A stretch of DNA of 64,000 nt from Galaxea fascicularis (taxonomy: Eukaryota; Cnidaria; Anthozoa; Scleractinia; Euphylliidae): assembly GCA_948470475.1 (NCBI GenBank), contig OX419347.1:752501-816500 (forward strand), given 5' to 3'. A model generated the notes under the pieces. It was not told the origin of the DNA and made no database searches. It saw only the letters and a list, made by a program, of their open reading frames with translations. The translations under genes and the position numbers were made by a program. Below, one piece after another: positions 63,410-64,000 of this stretch (positions are counted from its first letter, which is position 1; every line of letters begins with the position of its first letter).

Positions 63410-63991
63410 TACAGCTATAGAGTAACTTCTAAAAACAGAGAAATAAGCTAGAATAAGAGAGTTTTCTTGGTTTATGACAAGCAGCAGCCGGCATGTACTA
63501 AAACCCGAAACAACGAAACGAAACGACCGAAACGAAACGACCGAAACAATGTGATTACATGGATTTTTGGTCCCCTATATTCTGTCCTTGTAATTCACAA
63601 TCTCCTCCCCTACTATACAGTTTAAACGTAGACGTCTCAGGTAGACAAGTAGCCAAGTAGCGATACTGACTGAGACGTTATCAGTGAATACTTCTTTCCC
63701 TAACTTTTCAATTATTTTCCTTTCTTTTCTTTTCCCATCTGCTTTGGTCGGTGCTCCGCCCTAAAAATACATAAAAAAATACGAAACCACTTTCTTTCTT
63801 AAAGTCCTAAATGTAAGATAATTCTGTCTTTTGCTGGCTCGTGGCTTCGTTTAGTTCGTTTCGCTTGTTTCAGTGGCTTCATTTAGTTCGTTTCGGTGGT
63901 TTCGTTTCGTTGTTTCGGGTTTTAGTACATGCCGCAGCAGCCTGCCGTTTGCGTTTGCGGTTGGCCGTAAACGCGATGCTAAATCTCTCTA
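63297..63991. mobile_element. ~0.7-kb foldback element with ACGAAACGAAAC repeats
   Basis: TAGAGAGATTTAGCATCGCG at the left and CGCGATGCTAAATCTCTCTA at the right are perfect outer repeats. Inner inverted parts start GGCATGTACTAAAACCCGAA (about 63491) and end TTTCGGGTTTTAGTACATGC (about 63932), followed inward by GAAACGAAACGACC-type pentamer repeats. The left arm has about 145 bp extra between outer and inner parts, so it was interrupted by an insertion or rearranged. Confidence 0.8.
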
Positions 63992-64000
63992 TTATGAAAT

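Overview
The window reads as nuclear DNA of an anthozoan cnidarian, most likely a scleractinian coral. It is AT-rich, its genes have short exons with GT/AG introns, gene spacing is typical of an animal genome, and small palindromic transposons and tRNA-derived SINEs are dense. The phylum call is an inference from gene content and repeat style. I ran no database search. All gene models below were assembled by eye from splice sites, and every exon junction stays in frame.

Layout. (1) Bases 1-16235, minus strand: the N-terminal ~943 residues of a cell-surface receptor with a signal peptide, one V-like Ig domain, four further Ig domains, four fibronectin type III (FN3) domains and a transmembrane helix. 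Its cytoplasmic part lies beyond base 1. (2) Bases 16236-27354: an 11-kb spacer with reverse-transcriptase debris, two palindromic elements, a SINE fragment and ATC/ACC microsatellites. (3) Bases 27355-36505, plus strand: a second, compact Ig-Ig-FN3 protein (375 aa) ending in a GPI-anchor-like tail, divergent from the first. (4) Bases 40098-45319, minus strand: SNRPA1 (U2 snRNP A'), head-to-head with (5) TOE1, plus strand, 45565-50169, only 245 bp apart. (6) Bases 52259-56669 (plus) and 57530-61819 (minus): two convergent calmodulin-like EF-hand genes that keep the calmodulin gene's intron phases. (7) The right end holds a C-rich tract, a possible first exon of another gene and a long foldback element.

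Functional links. SNRPA1 is a structural protein of the U2 snRNP. TOE1 is the deadenylase that trims snRNA 3' tails. Their shared promoter therefore joins two steps of snRNP production. The two Ig/FN3 genes share an odd N-terminal V-like domain in which the B-strand cysteine is a tryptophan. One is membrane-spanning and the other is probably lipid-anchored, so they may be related recognition or adhesion molecules. The two calmodulin-like genes are diverged sensors, one of which has lost ligands in its C-terminal lobe.

Most of the remaining sequence is mobile DNA, nearly all of it non-autonomous: hAT-like 5-bp-TSD MITEs, a pogo-like element, foldback elements with minisatellite arms, and a 66-bp hairpin element with a 10-bp target duplication.
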